From: Funiculus sociatus GB2-C1
Lineage (GTDB): Bacteria; Cyanobacteriota; Cyanobacteriia; Cyanobacteriales; FACHB-T130
Length of the DNA: 64,000 nt
Direction: 5' to 3'
Assembly: GCF_039962115.1 (NCBI RefSeq)
Contig: NZ_JAMPKJ010000020.1
Span: 1-64,000, forward strand
The notes under the pieces: model-generated
Databases searched by the model: none
What the model was told of the DNA's origin: nothing
What the model saw: only the letters and a program-made list of their open reading frames with translations
Position numbers and translations under genes: made by a program
Shown here: piece after piece, positions 26,508-36,328 of the stretch
How the letters are laid out: the number at the start of each line of letters is the position of its first letter
Position numbering within the stretch: the first letter of the stretch is position 1

Positions 26508-28535
26508 ATGAACACAGAAAGTGACATTCTCATCATCGGCGGCGGCGCGATCGCTTTGAGCATCGCCGTTGAACTTCGCTTGCGGGGTGCAACCGTCACC
26601 GTGCTGAGTCGCGACTTTAAATCAGCAGCTGCTCATGCTGCTGCTGGAATGCTGGCACCACAGGCAGAAGGTATCCCGCCTGGTGCGATGCTAGATTTGT
26701 GTATGCGATCGCGCTCTATGTATCCAGACTGGGCCAGCAAACTAGAACAACTCTCAGGCAGATCCATCGGCTACTGGCCCAACGGCATCTTGGCACCAGT
26801 TTATGTTAGTAGGAACGTAAGCGATGCGGTGGTCAGCAAAGCATTGCCGCTAGAATCCGTTGCTAAAAGCGATGAATCCGCCACGACGCTTCACCCGTCT
26901 ACACAGTCGTCAGTCGTCAGCACTTGGCTAGACAAAGAAGCAATTCATCAAATTCAACCGGGATTAGGTGCCGAAGTTGTCGGTGGGTGGTGGTATCCCG
27001 AAGATGGTCAAGTAGACAATCGCGCATTAGCTCAAGCATTGTGGATAGCCGCACAGGAATTGGGCGTAACCCTCAAAGAAGGCGTTGCAGCTGAGGCGAT
27101 ACAGCAACAAAATCGGCGAGTAACTGGTGTCAGAACATCTGCGGGTGATTTTCGCGCCCGACACTATGTTTTAGCTACTGGCGCGTGGTCTAACGAATTG
27201 TTACCCCTACCAGTACATCCAAAAAAAGGGCAAATGCTATCCGTTTCATCCCCTCTGGTTGCTGGGGAATTACGTCGGGTACTGTATGGTGAGGAAATCT
27301 ACATCGTGCCGCGTCGGGATGGCAGAATTGTAATTGGAGCCACCAGCGAGGATGTAGGATTCATACCCCACAACACCCCGACAGGTATAAAAACTTTGCT
27401 GGAAAGGGCTATTCGGCTTTATCCAGCCTTAAAAGACTTTCCTATTCAAGAATTTTGGTGGGGTTTTCGACCAGCCACACCCGATGAATTACCAATTCTC
27501 GGCGCTAGCTCTTGCGAGAATTTAACCCTCGCGACTGGTCACTACCGCAATGGTATTTTGCTGGCTCCCGTGACTGCTTCCGTTTTAGCAGACCTAATTT
27601 GGCAGCAAAAGTCTGACCCCTTGCTAGAGCATTTTCACTACTCCAGGTTCTACGCTGGATCTAGACTTGTTAATGCAACTCCAAAAATGCTTCAATTAAG
27701 CCGTCCTACTTCTTCTGACCTGGATCAGTCCTCGGATCTCCCAGCCGACCCCTTAATAATCGCTGGTCGCACGTTCAAATCTCGCTTGATGACGGGAACG
27801 GGCAAGTATCGCAGCATAGAAGAAATGCAGCAAAGTGTTATTGCTAGCGGCTGTGAGATTGTGACTGTGGCGGTGCGTCGGGTGCAAACAAAGGCACCGG
27901 GACACGAAGGGCTGGCGGAGGCGCTGGATTGGACGAAAATCTGGATGCTACCTAATACTGCTGGCTGTAAAACTGCTGAAGAGGCGATTCGGGTGGCGCG
28001 TCTAGGACGGGAGATGGCAAAGTTGTTGGGACAGGAAGACAATAATTTTGTCAAGTTAGAGGTGATTCCTGACTTGAAGTATCTGCTACCTGACCCGATT
28101 GGCACTTTGGAAGCAGCGGAACAACTGGTTAAGGAAGGCTTTGCTGTGCTGCCTTACATTAATGCTGATCCGTTGCTGGCAAAGCGTTTGGAAGAGGTTG
28201 GCTGTGCAACAGTAATGCCTTTGGGTTCGCCGATTGGTTCCGGACAAGGGATTAAGAATGAGGCGAATATTCAAATTATCATTGAGAATGCCGGAATTCC
28301 GGTGGTGGTGGATGCGGGGCTGGCAACGCCCAGCGAGGCTTCTCAGGCTATGGAAATGGGGGCGGATGCGGTTTTGATCAATAGTGCGATCGCGGGGGCT
28401 AAAAATCCGGCGGCAATGGCTCGCGCCATGAGTTTAGGTGTCCAAGCAGGTCGTCTGGCTAACCTCGCTGGACGTATACCTGTGAAAGTCTACGCCAGTG
28501 CTAGTTCTCCCCTAAGCGGCACGATTAGTGACTAG
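26508..28535 (+). CDS. thiO/thiG: Bifunctional glycine oxidase ThiO / thiazole synthase ThiG, 675 aa
   Basis: The first 390 residues are an FAD-dependent glycine oxidase ([15 protein letters not shown] at 8-22, C-terminal [16 protein letters not shown]) supplying dehydroglycine. From about 415 to the end is ThiG ([17 protein letters not shown], catalytic Lys block [39 protein letters not shown]), which makes the thiazole phosphate of thiamin. The fusion is well known in cyanobacteria. A Ser/Thr-rich stretch near 122-140 is encoded by GTCAGTCGTCAG-type repeat DNA. The stop codon TAG lies in the first bases of a tandem repeat that follows. Confidence 0.96.
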   Translation: MNTESDILIIGGGAIALSIAVELRLRGATVTVLSRDFKSAAAHAAAGMLAPQAEGIPPGAMLDLCMRSRSMYPDWASKLEQLSGRSIGYWPNGILAPVYVSRNVSDAVVSKALPLESVAKSDESATTLHPSTQSSVVSTWLDKEAIHQIQPGLGAEVVGGWWYPEDGQVDNRALAQALWIAAQELGVTLKEGVAAEAIQQQNRRVTGVRTSAGDFRARHYVLATGAWSNELLPLPVHPKKGQMLSVSSPLVAGELRRVLYGEEIYIVPRRDGRIVIGATSEDVGFIPHNTPTGIKTLLERAIRLYPALKDFPIQEFWWGFRPATPDELPILGASSCENLTLATGHYRNGILLAPVTASVLADLIWQQKSDPLLEHFHYSRFYAGSRLVNATPKMLQLSRPTSSDLDQSSDLPADPLIIAGRTFKSRLMTGTGKYRSIEEMQQSVIASGCEIVTVAVRRVQTKAPGHEGLAEALDWTKIWMLPNTAGCKTAEEAIRVARLGREMAKLLGQEDNNFVKLEVIPDLKYLLPDPIGTLEAAEQLVKEGFAVLPYINADPLLAKRLEEVGCATVMPLGSPIGSGQGIKNEANIQIIIENAGIPVVVDAGLATPSEASQAMEMGADAVLINSAIAGAKNPAAMARAMSLGVQAGRLANLAGRIPVKVYASASSPLSGTISD

Positions 28536-28699
28536 GGATTGGGGATTGGGGATTAGGGGCTGGGGAGTGAGAATTCTTCTCTTCTGCTCTGCCCCTAGCC
28601 TCTCAAATATAACTAGGGATTGGGGATTGGGGATTGGGGCTAGGGATTGGGGAGTGAGAATTATCCTCTTCTGCTCTACCCCTAACCTCTCAAATCTGA
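28531..28699. repeat. Tandem 81/88-bp duplication rich in GGGGATT heptads
   Basis: Copy 1 (28531-28611) and copy 2 (28612-28699) each start ACTAGGGATTGGGGATT, run through a GAGTGAGAATT core and end with CCCCTA.CCTCTCAAAT. The G-rich and C-rich arms can pair. The heptad is the same family as the insert in pheT (38101-38232). It supplies the thiO/G stop codon and separates that gene from psb34. Confidence 0.85.
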
Positions 28700-28788
28700 C
28701 TTTGTTAAAAAATATTACAAAAGTTAGAAAGTTTATCCAGCTTTTATTGTTACAATTGTTAAAACTTAAAAAGCCAAGGATATCATCT

Positions 28789-28968
28789 ATGAAATACACA
28801 ACCGAAGATGGCGGACGTTTGAACAATTTTGCAGTTGAGCCAAAGGTTTACAAAGCAGAACCACCGACAGAAGCCCAAAAGCGCAACTACCTCTTCCTGA
28901 GCATTGGCGCGATCGCTCTGCTTGGCGGCTTAATGTTCGTTGCTGTTTCAGCATCTAACTTAGGCTAA
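28789..28968 (+). CDS. psb34: Photosystem II assembly protein Psb34 (ssl1498 family), 59 aa
   Basis: A short Hlip-like single-helix thylakoid protein. The N-terminal tail MKYTTEDGGRLNNFAVEP is diagnostic of the family, and the helix is at about 35-55 (YLFLSIGAIALLGGLMFVAV). Psb34 binds the CP47 module or RC47 intermediate during photosystem II assembly. The open frame continues upstream through the repeat block, but AAGGA at 28776-28780 places the start at ATG 28789. Monocistronic, with a long-loop hairpin downstream. Confidence 0.93.
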   Translation: MKYTTEDGGRLNNFAVEPKVYKAEPPTEAQKRNYLFLSIGAIALLGGLMFVAVSASNLG

Positions 28969-29002
28969 TCCCACGCCCAGACACCTTCAAGGAACGGGCA
29001 GG

Positions 29003-29061
29003 AAAGGCAAAAGTAGAAAGTAGCTCCAAACAGAGAAAATGAGTTTCTTGGTTTTGCCTTT
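29003..29061. terminator. AAAGGCAAAA/TTTTGCCTTT inverted repeat
   Basis: A perfect 10-bp stem (29003-29012 with 29052-29061) with a 39-base loop between the convergent psb34 and TPR genes. T-rich on either strand, so it may end both transcripts, although the loop is long. Confidence 0.4.
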
Positions 29062-29082
29062 TACCTTAGATTGGGCGCGTAT

Positions 29083-29883
29083 TTAAAGCTGAATATTCTT
29101 CATAGCGTCTAGTGCATTCTGGTAATTCTCTGTCCTTCCTTGGGCGCGGAACATATCTGCGGCTTTCTGAAAATCTGCAACGGCTGCTTTGCCGTTTCCT
29201 AAGCGTGTGTGGGTAATTGCCCGGTTATAGTAAGCGTCAGCAAATCTCCCATCTAAAGCAAGAGTTTGAGTGTAGTCTTCAAGTGCTTTCTGATTTTCAG
29301 ATAGACGGTTATAAGCTATACCTCGGTTATAGTAAGCTCTAGCACTCTTGGGGTCGATGCGTAAGGCTTCGTTATAATCCTCAATTGCCGCTTTAGTATC
29401 GCCTTGGTCGTCGCGGGCATTGCCCCGATTAATATAAACATTTGCATCTTTGGGATTGAGCCGAATCGCTTCTGTAGAATCTGCGATCGCTTCTTGATAA
29501 TTCTTTAGAAGGTAATGGGAATAAGCCCGGTTGCCGTAGGCGTTGGCATAATCCGGATTTATTCGCAAGGCTTCGGTGTAATCTTTTATTGCATCCTGGT
29601 AAGCTCCCAGGATATGACGAGCATAACCCCTGTTGTAGTATGACTCAACATCGTTGGGAGCAAGACGGATAGATTCGTCAAAATCTGCGATCGCGCCTTT
29701 GAAGTCACCTGCATCTAGTTTGTCAACGCCCCGATTATAAAAATCGACAGCACTCATTTGAGTCTGGGCGATCTCATTGACATTCAGTAACTGACTAGAG
29801 GGATTGGCACGGACAGCAGAGGGAAGCCCACCGATTACCGTAGAGATTAAGAGAATGGCGATATTTCTGCAAATGGATTTCAT
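29083..29883 (-). CDS. Exported tetratricopeptide-repeat protein, 266 aa
   Basis: A signal peptide at 1-26 (ILLISTVIGGLPSAVRA) is followed by about six TPR units from residue 44 onward, each with the A..YNRG/AIADF/AL.L.P pattern. TPR proteins act as assembly scaffolds; many cyanobacterial exported ones help photosystem or envelope assembly, but nothing assigns this one. No other domain is present. Convergent with psb34. Confidence 0.88.
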   Translation of the reverse strand: MKSICRNIAILLISTVIGGLPSAVRANPSSQLLNVNEIAQTQMSAVDFYNRGVDKLDAGDFKGAIADFDESIRLAPNDVESYYNRGYARHILGAYQDAIKDYTEALRINPDYANAYGNRAYSHYLLKNYQEAIADSTEAIRLNPKDANVYINRGNARDDQGDTKAAIEDYNEALRIDPKSARAYYNRGIAYNRLSENQKALEDYTQTLALDGRFADAYYNRAITHTRLGNGKAAVADFQKAADMFRAQGRTENYQNALDAMKNIQL

Positions 29884-29985
29884 AGCTTGATTTTCTCGCC
29901 CAACTGAAAAGAACTGAGTGTTGAATAGAAGTTCTGAGTTATTAATTAGTTCCTCGTTACTCCTAAATCAACATTCAGAACTATT

Positions 29986-32046
29986 TTAAGTTGCAGCTGG
30001 CTGAACTTCTTGATCTACCAACTGCCGAAACTGGATCACATCTTGCCGAGGATCGGAGTGGCTGACACTAACGGACAAGCGATCGCCCAATTTCACTGAC
30101 TTGGTGAAACGCATTGCCAACTCTAAACCCAAATCCTCTAACAAAATTAATCCTAACCTGTCGTCTTCTCGCAGCCAGCGCAGCATCAACGCCTGCCAAA
30201 CCTGATCGGCGTGACGGCGCAGATACTCCAGACCCCAATAACGATTTGTCTGGCGTTCCACTAATCTTGCTTCTTGGGCCGCAGTGCCAATACCCACCAT
30301 GACTTCTTGCAACTCTTGGGCTGAAAATGGCGTTGGTTCGCCGCGCAGGTGTGCCTTAAGCTGGAAGTGAGCCAGCAAGTCGCTGTAGCGGCGAATTGGC
30401 GATGTCACCTGAGTGTAGGTTTCCAATCCCAAACCTGCGTGTCGTCCTGGCGTGGTACTCATTTCACTGCGAGGCATACGCCCGCGCATGGCACAATACC
30501 GGACTGGGCCTGCTGGCAGTTGCAACAATTCCTCTTCTGAGGGAAGTTCCGGTTGGGGTTGACTCCGGAAAGGCAGGGGAATATCGTGAGCCTTGGCGTA
30601 CTTAGCTGCAACTTCCCCGGTGAGAATCATCATCTCTGCCACGAGTTGCCGTGCTGGAGAGTCTTCCAGAATGTCAATGGTGATTTCGTCACCATTAACT
30701 TTAATCATCGCTTCTGGCATATGGATGTTAATCGCCCCTTGAGACTGTCGCCATAACTGGCGCAGTTTAGCCCACTTAGCGATCGCTGCTATCTCCGGTT
30801 CTCCCTGGATACCCAGTTGGAGCATCTCATCCACATCTTCATAAGTCAGGCGATAAGTCGGCTTGATTATACTGGCTTGGATGCCATATTCTTGTACTGC
30901 ACCCACTTCATCCAAAATCACCCCAAACGAGAGCGCACTACAAATTTTTCCCTGAACCAAACTCATTGGCCCAGTTGCCAGTTCCGGCGGGAACATCGGA
31001 ATCATCCCCGTCGGTAAATACACCGTAGTAGTGCGCCGTCTGGCTTCCAAATCTAATTCGTCGCCTGGAGAAACCAAACGCGAGGGGTCTGCGATGTGTA
31101 TCCAAAGCTTTTGACGACCATCTTCGAGGTATTCAACACTCAAACCGTCGTCTATTTCTTTGGTACTTTCATCATCAATCGTGTAAACCTTCAAATGAGT
31201 CAGATCCAGTCGGTTGTCTTCCAGATCGCTCGGCGTTTCTTTAGCATATTGCTTCGCCACGTCTAACACCTTATCGGAAAAGTGAACTGGGATCTGACTG
31301 CGCCGCACATACAGGTTTTCGTGCGGACTCCACAATCCCAAATCTACCAGCAGTTGAAAAGCAGCTTGAGGAGTTCCGGGTCGTCCTAGATCGTTCATGG
31401 TTTCTAGGACGGGGGCTGGCGGGGGATAGGCGCGGTTCAGAGATTCTTGATTTAAGCCAGCACGAAGCATATCTGCTAGCACTGCGGCATACTTTTCTAT
31501 TGCTTCTAGGCGTTGGCGATCGCGCCGCTCCCACTCCACCTGCTCGCCTGCGATCGCTTTTGATAAGCGTGCCATAAATTCTTGCCGAGAGGTGCGCCGC
31601 TCTTGCTCGACTTCTACTTGATGCTTTAGGTCGGCTACTTGAGTTGCGCTCCGAGGCTCATAGCGATCGCCCTTTTGCTTGAAATACAGTTTATCTTCAG
31701 ATAGCAAACAGTGAGCCGCGTACACCAGTGGCGGACTTTGGTCGGAAAACAGCACTGATGCCATTTCCATTGGAGTAACGGTCGCCCCATCCTCTACCAA
31801 CAGTTCCCACGCTACTTCTATACTTGTTGGGTCTAGATAGCGCTGCACCTCTTGCAGGAAACTGGAAATCTGTGCAGGCTTATAGCTTTGACCTGCAACC
31901 TCATAGGTAATTTGTCGGGGATGGATGGTGTGGGATTGATTTTTGTCGTCTACCACAATCCAGTGCGTTTTCCCCTCTGGACGTTCTGTGACAGCAAGAC
32001 GCCGCTCTCCATGCAGCCTAAACTCTATTAACGTTCCCTTCTCCAC
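29986..32046 (-). CDS. RNB-family exoribonuclease (RNase II/R type), 686 aa
   Basis: A 3'-5' exoribonuclease. The RNB active-site block DDESTKEIDDGLS near 292-304 supplies the catalytic aspartates; WIHIADPSRLV, RRTTTVYLPTGMIPMFP and YTQVTSPIRRYSDLLAH near 555-571 are RNB signatures. The C terminus is a short S1-like domain. The N-terminal cold-shock region is atypical and shortened, as in cyanobacterial and plastid enzymes. It follows rpmG and rpsR on the same strand, a conserved cyanobacterial arrangement linking RNA decay to ribosomal genes. Confidence 0.93.
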   Translation of the reverse strand: MEKGTLIEFRLHGERRLAVTERPEGKTHWIVVDDKNQSHTIHPRQITYEVAGQSYKPAQISSFLQEVQRYLDPTSIEVAWELLVEDGATVTPMEMASVLFSDQSPPLVYAAHCLLSEDKLYFKQKGDRYEPRSATQVADLKHQVEVEQERRTSRQEFMARLSKAIAGEQVEWERRDRQRLEAIEKYAAVLADMLRAGLNQESLNRAYPPPAPVLETMNDLGRPGTPQAAFQLLVDLGLWSPHENLYVRRSQIPVHFSDKVLDVAKQYAKETPSDLEDNRLDLTHLKVYTIDDESTKEIDDGLSVEYLEDGRQKLWIHIADPSRLVSPGDELDLEARRRTTTVYLPTGMIPMFPPELATGPMSLVQGKICSALSFGVILDEVGAVQEYGIQASIIKPTYRLTYEDVDEMLQLGIQGEPEIAAIAKWAKLRQLWRQSQGAINIHMPEAMIKVNGDEITIDILEDSPARQLVAEMMILTGEVAAKYAKAHDIPLPFRSQPQPELPSEEELLQLPAGPVRYCAMRGRMPRSEMSTTPGRHAGLGLETYTQVTSPIRRYSDLLAHFQLKAHLRGEPTPFSAQELQEVMVGIGTAAQEARLVERQTNRYWGLEYLRRHADQVWQALMLRWLREDDRLGLILLEDLGLELAMRFTKSVKLGDRLSVSVSHSDPRQDVIQFRQLVDQEVQPAAT

Positions 32047-32205
32047 AAATTTTTTGGCTTACCCTGTAACGTTCATCGGACAGCCTATCTTCGATTTTAG
32101 CGGCGTAGCGATTCTAGATTTTGTGGGGGCGAAGCAGTTTCTCCGCCTCCGATGATTTTAGATTCCTTCAATCCAAAATCCAAAATCCTTCCATCCTAAA
32201 TTTAT

Positions 32206-32421
32206 TTACCCTTCGGCGTTGATAAAAGGTAACAAAGCTAGAATGCGAGCGCGTTTGATAGCCACAGTCAGGTCTCTTTGTTGCTTTGACGTTAGACCTG
32301 TAATGCGACGCGGCAGAATTTTACCCCGTTCGGTGATAAATTTCCGCAACAGTTCGACATCTTTGTAGTCAATTGGATCGTCAGGTTTAATGGGGGAAAG
32401 GCGGCGACGGAAGTAAGTCAT
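32206..32421 (-). CDS. rpsR: 30S ribosomal protein S18, 71 aa
   Basis: The entire sequence is bS18: [35 protein letters not shown] and [13 protein letters not shown]. It binds the central domain of 16S rRNA with S6. It sits 65 bases after rpmG and 159 bases before the RNase gene on the same strand. Confidence 0.98.
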   Translation of the reverse strand: MTYFRRRLSPIKPDDPIDYKDVELLRKFITERGKILPRRITGLTSKQQRDLTVAIKRARILALLPFINAEG

Positions 32422-32486
32422 CGGTAATTTTTATTTGTTAGTGGTCAGTTGAAATCAAGGATTGTTTTCTTCCGATTAGCCAAGGA

Positions 32487-32681
32487 TTACTTGATTTCCT
32501 TGTGAATCGTGTGTGTGTTGCAGTGGGTGCAGAACTTCTTCAGTTCCAGTCTTGCCGTGGTGTTACGGCGGTTCTTCGTGGTTGTGTAGCGGGAAACACC
32601 TGGCGATCGCTTCGCTTGGTTTGTGCGACACTCGGTGCATTCCAACGTCACAATCAGTCGAACCCCCTTCTTACTTGCCAT
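32487..32681 (-). CDS. rpmG: 50S ribosomal protein L33, 64 aa
   Basis: The zinc-binding (C+) form of bL33: CTEC near 15-18 and CTHC near 52-55 are the metal ligands, with [18 protein letters not shown] between. First gene of the rpmG-rpsR-RNase row. Confidence 0.98.
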   Translation of the reverse strand: MASKKGVRLIVTLECTECRTNQAKRSPGVSRYTTTKNRRNTTARLELKKFCTHCNTHTIHKEIK

Positions 32682-32734
32682 AATGCTATTTCTACAAGAT
32701 CCAGAGTTTGAACAAATTTAACCACAAATTACTA

Positions 32735-33280
32735 TTATTTCATACGATTCGTCACTTTAGCAACTATTTTTTTTAGTCGGATATCTAGTGAGAAACCTCG
32801 ACGTGTCTGCACTATGCAGGTTCGCGCTACCCGGTCATGGAATGCTTGTTGCCACTCGGCATCAGCAACAGCCACCCCAAAATCGACTGCTAGGGGAGTA
32901 ACCAAGAGCAGCAAAGATAATCCGTTAGTTACACCAATGCTCAGTCCAATCATAGCCAAAAGACTAGCAAGTCCCAGGATGCCTTCCCGCTTGCTTAGCT
33001 CAAAAAGTCCCGGTGTTTTGCGGAATTTGGGGTCGAGAACTTTCATATCCATTGCCCAACGTCCCAAACTCTGCCCTTTATTTTTGGCTGGCAGAAGCAC
33101 CCGCAGACCCAACCATGCCACAATGAAAACTACTATCTGTGCGATCGGGACTAGGCCGGGAGTGTTTCCGCTAAAGGGCAAACTAATCAGCCAAACAGCC
33201 ACAAAATCAATCGCGTAGGCAGCACACCGTCGCTCAATCGGAACTTTGGGTAATCGGCTGGTGGCTAGTTCGTTTGGCAT
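32735..33280 (-). CDS. RDD-family membrane protein, 181 aa
   Basis: The RDD signature is visible as ERRCAAYAIDFVAVW near 16-30, with later hydrophobic segments at about 43-63 and 103-135. The KNKGQSLGRWAMDMKVLD block near 71-88 is typical. RDD proteins are membrane proteins with roles suggested in ion or small-molecule transport. ATG 33280 is preferred over an upstream in-frame TTG at 33313. Divergent from moeA. Confidence 0.85.
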   Translation of the reverse strand: MPNELATSRLPKVPIERRCAAYAIDFVAVWLISLPFSGNTPGLVPIAQIVVFIVAWLGLRVLLPAKNKGQSLGRWAMDMKVLDPKFRKTPGLFELSKREGILGLASLLAMIGLSIGVTNGLSLLLLVTPLAVDFGVAVADAEWQQAFHDRVARTCIVQTRRGFSLDIRLKKIVAKVTNRMK

Positions 33281-33385
33281 GAAAAAAAGTGCTGACTGCT
33301 GAGAAGGGGACAAAGCAAGCAGTTCATGCTGGCTATTTCTATATTAAGCTTTTGTCCGTTGTGCTTCCTAGACAACTAATCCATT

Positions 33386-34630
33386 ATGGCAATGCTGTCG
33401 GTTAAACAAGCAGAGACAATAATTTTCGATTTAGTGCAACCTCTGGATAGAGAGATGGATACTGAGGTTGTAGATTTATTAGCTGCTAATGGTCGAATTT
33501 TAGCGGCGGCGGTGACGAGTGAGTTGGATTTTCCCCACTGGGACAATTCGGCGATGGATGGGTATGCGGTGCGATATGCTGATGTCGCTGGTTGTAGCGC
33601 CGAACAACCAGCCTTGCTGGAAATTGTAGAGGAAATTCCGGCTGGATATCAACCACAGCGATCGCTCGAACCCGGACAAGCTTCGCGAATTTTGACCGGG
33701 GCGATTATGCCTGACGGTGCTGATACAGTGGTAATGCAGGAAGTGACACGGCGAGAGGAAAACCGAGTCTTTATTTTAGCTTCCCCAGAACCGCAAGCTT
33801 TTGTGCGTCATCGCGCATCTTTTTACCAGGCGGGAACGCCCCTTTTAACAGCGGGAATAATTCTCAACGCTCCAGAAATCGCCATTTTAGCAGCTGCTCA
33901 ATGTTCTGAGTTGCCAGTTTACCGCCGCCCCCGCGTGGCAATTCTGTCCACTGGTGACGAGTTGGTGACACCCGACCAACCCTTAAAACCCGGTCAAATT
34001 GTAGACTCAAATCAGTATGCCTTGGCTGCTTTAGTAGCGCAGAGTGGCGGAGAACCGCTGATGTTAGGAATTGTACCGGATGAGCCAGAAGTTCTCAAAG
34101 ATGCGATCGCGCAAGCTGTATCTAGTGCTGACATGGTACTATCTTCCGGCGGTGTATCGGTGGGCGATTATGATTATGTGGATGAAATTCTCGCTCAACT
34201 GGGTGCAGAGATTCATCTTCGTGCTGTTGCAGTTAAACCTGGTAAACCGCTAACTGTCGCGACGTTTTCTAATAACCAAAATCCGGTTTTGTACTTTGGT
34301 TTACCGGGAAATCCCGTGTCATCTTTGGTGAGTTTTTGGCGGTTTGTGCAACCTGCCATCAAGAAACTTGCAGGTTTAGCCGCAGGATGGGAACCTGTAT
34401 TTATGGAAGCGCGATCACGTCACGATTTGCATTCAGACGGCAAGCGAGAAACCTACCTTTGGGGCAAACTACATTTAGTAAACGGTGTCTACGAATTCCA
34501 AAAAGCAGGTGGTAGCCACAGTTCGGGTAATTTAATTAACCTAGCTCAAACCAACGGTCTTGCAGTTCTAAGAGTAGGTCAAGCTTCCATAAAAGCTGGA
34601 GAACCAGTGCAAGTTTTACAAATTAACTAA
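33386..34630 (+). CDS. moeA: Molybdopterin molybdotransferase MoeA, 414 aa
   Basis: MoeA inserts molybdenum into adenylylated molybdopterin. Domain III/linker blocks are LDFPHWDNSAMDGYAV near 48-63, GQASRILTGAIMPDGADTVVMQE near 95-117, the MoCF fold near 175-315 with STGDELV and SSGGVSVGDYDYV, and FGLPGNPVSSLV near 306-317. The C-terminal barrel (about 335-414) is complete. No other moa/moe gene is adjacent. Confidence 0.96.
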   Translation: MAMLSVKQAETIIFDLVQPLDREMDTEVVDLLAANGRILAAAVTSELDFPHWDNSAMDGYAVRYADVAGCSAEQPALLEIVEEIPAGYQPQRSLEPGQASRILTGAIMPDGADTVVMQEVTRREENRVFILASPEPQAFVRHRASFYQAGTPLLTAGIILNAPEIAILAAAQCSELPVYRRPRVAILSTGDELVTPDQPLKPGQIVDSNQYALAALVAQSGGEPLMLGIVPDEPEVLKDAIAQAVSSADMVLSSGGVSVGDYDYVDEILAQLGAEIHLRAVAVKPGKPLTVATFSNNQNPVLYFGLPGNPVSSLVSFWRFVQPAIKKLAGLAAGWEPVFMEARSRHDLHSDGKRETYLWGKLHLVNGVYEFQKAGGSHSSGNLINLAQTNGLAVLRVGQASIKAGEPVQVLQIN

Positions 34631-34662
34631 ACTGACATTTTGTAACCTTATTTGAGCAGTCA

Positions 34663-34678
34663 GGAGGCGGTCGCCTCC
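34663..34678. terminator. Short GGAGGC hairpin between moeA and the kinase
   Basis: GGAGGC (34663-34668) and GCCTCC (34673-34678) flank a GGTC loop in the 78-base gap of two convergent genes. Short and without a T tract, so only a candidate. Confidence 0.4.
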
Positions 34679-34708
34679 AGCTTGTTGCGAATAGTGCAAG
34701 ATATCAGT

Positions 34709-36328
34709 TTACCAAAACCCTCGTTTCCCACTCGGTAGCACTGTTGCCCAATTCGTCTTCGCCTGCGCCAGCTGCTCCTCAGTAATTTTTGCCCCGGTGA
34801 GATTAGCACCGCATAGATTCGCCCCTCGGAGATTAGCATGGTTCAGATAAGCAAAGCTCAAATCTGCGCCGCGCAGGTCAGCTCCTTCCAAATTAGCAGT
34901 GCTAAAGTAAGCCCTGCCCAAATTTGCCTCCTTCAGAATTGCCCCAGTTAAACTCGCCCTACCAAAATCAGCATTAGACAGGTCAGCTCCCTGAAGGTTG
35001 GTTTTATTCAATTTTGCCTGATGAAAAATTGCTCCCGATAGATTGACCCGCTGAAGATTAAGCAAGCTCAAATCTTGCGAAGCAAAGTCTCTTCTACCTT
35101 TTGTGTAGTAATTTAGTACGCTGACTGCATCCAACTTCGCCGGAAGTTTCCCCTTAGAACCAGCAGTAGCATCGCTGTTTTTCAGCGTAGTCGTATAACC
35201 AGTACCAGGCAAAGCCCGACTATGAATACCGCCCCCCGTTTGCGGGTCATTCGCTTCTAACCTGGCTCGACGCGCTTTAATTGCCATAGCCAGACGTTCT
35301 GAGGTTGACGTACCAGCCGAAGGGGATGAGGAGTAAGTCGGAGAGCTTAAGTCTCCGGTGTTCAAGCGGCCGCCTGGTTGTCGCTGCGGGGTAGCTTTAC
35401 CTGTTGTCAAGCCTTGAGCCAAAGTGTCGAGATAAGGTTCAAGGTCAAGCGCTCTCAAGACTTCTTCAGCAGACTGATAGCGATGACGAACTGAAACCTC
35501 CAGCATTTTCTTGAGGACATCGGTGAAATGAGGGCTGATATGAACGTGCTTTTGCCAGAGCATTTCGCCCGTTGTCGGATTGTAGTCTAAGTCTTTTGGC
35601 GATTTTCCGGTCAGCAGATAAATGCAGGTGACACCCAAAGCATACAAATCGCTGGCATAAACTGGGCGCATCGCCATCTGTTCTGGTGGGGCAAATCCAG
35701 GTGTGCCAATTGCGTAAGCTGTTAAAGCTGTTTGCTCAGAACTGCTTGCTGCCTGGTTGACCTGGTTTTTCACCGCTCCAAAGTCAATTAGAACCAGTTT
35801 GCGGTCTTGTTCGCGGCGAATCAAGTTAGCTGGTTTGATGTCTCGGTGAATTACCTGCTGGCTATGGATATATTGCATCACAGGCAGGATTTCGCTCAAG
35901 AATTGCTTGACCCCAGCTTCGCTCAAGGGGCCAGATCCTTTCACTTCCTGCTGTAGAGTTAAGCCGCTAATATACTCCTGTACCAGATAAAACTGCTGAT
36001 TGTCTTCAAAGTAGTCCAATAGGCGAGGTACCTGGGGATGATTGCCAATCTTTCCCAGGGTTCGTGCCTCTCTTTCAAATAGCTCGCGTGCCATTTGTAA
36101 GACTTGGGCTACGGTAGTTGCTGGTCTCAGTTGCTTGATGACGCAACTTGGCTCACCAGGCAGAGACTCATCATGAGCTAAGAAGGTAGCTCCAAAGCCT
36201 CCTTGCCCTAGGGCGTCCAGCACTCGATAGCGCTTTCTAAGCAGGAGTTTGGAACCACACGCCCGACAGATTTCGGCGTGTTTGATGTTTTGAGGACTAG
36301 GACAAGCGGGATTAAGGCAGTAGCTCAT
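34709..36328 (-). CDS. Ser/Thr protein kinase with N-terminal zinc ribbon and pentapeptide repeats, 539 aa
   Basis: Four cysteines (C4-x4-C9-x11-C21-x2-C24) form an N-terminal zinc-ribbon-like motif. The Hanks-type kinase follows: glycine loop GQGGFG (41-46), K65, HRDIKPANLI (161-170), DFGAVKN (182-188) and GTPGFAPPEQM. A Ser/Thr-rich linker leads to pentapeptide repeats (A[DN]L.. units, about 415-525), a beta-helix. The same layout is found in the SpkB-type kinases of cyanobacteria, where the Cys motif is linked to redox response. A cytoplasmic signalling role is likely; substrates are unknown. Confidence 0.92.
   Translation of the reverse strand: MSYCLNPACPSPQNIKHAEICRACGSKLLLRKRYRVLDALGQGGFGATFLAHDESLPGEPSCVIKQLRPATTVAQVLQMARELFEREARTLGKIGNHPQVPRLLDYFEDNQQFYLVQEYISGLTLQQEVKGSGPLSEAGVKQFLSEILPVMQYIHSQQVIHRDIKPANLIRREQDRKLVLIDFGAVKNQVNQAASSSEQTALTAYAIGTPGFAPPEQMAMRPVYASDLYALGVTCIYLLTGKSPKDLDYNPTTGEMLWQKHVHISPHFTDVLKKMLEVSVRHRYQSAEEVLRALDLEPYLDTLAQGLTTGKATPQRQPGGRLNTGDLSSPTYSSSPSAGTSTSERLAMAIKARRARLEANDPQTGGGIHSRALPGTGYTTTLKNSDATAGSKGKLPAKLDAVSVLNYYTKGRRDFASQDLSLLNLQRVNLSGAIFHQAKLNKTNLQGADLSNADFGRASLTGAILKEANLGRAYFSTANLEGADLRGADLSFAYLNHANLRGANLCGANLTGAKITEEQLAQAKTNWATVLPSGKRGFW

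Noticed and set aside
28528-28788. N-terminal extension of psb34 through the tandem repeat.
   Set aside because: The extension is repeat DNA read through; Psb34 starts at MKYTTEDG with its own ribosome site at 28776-28780.
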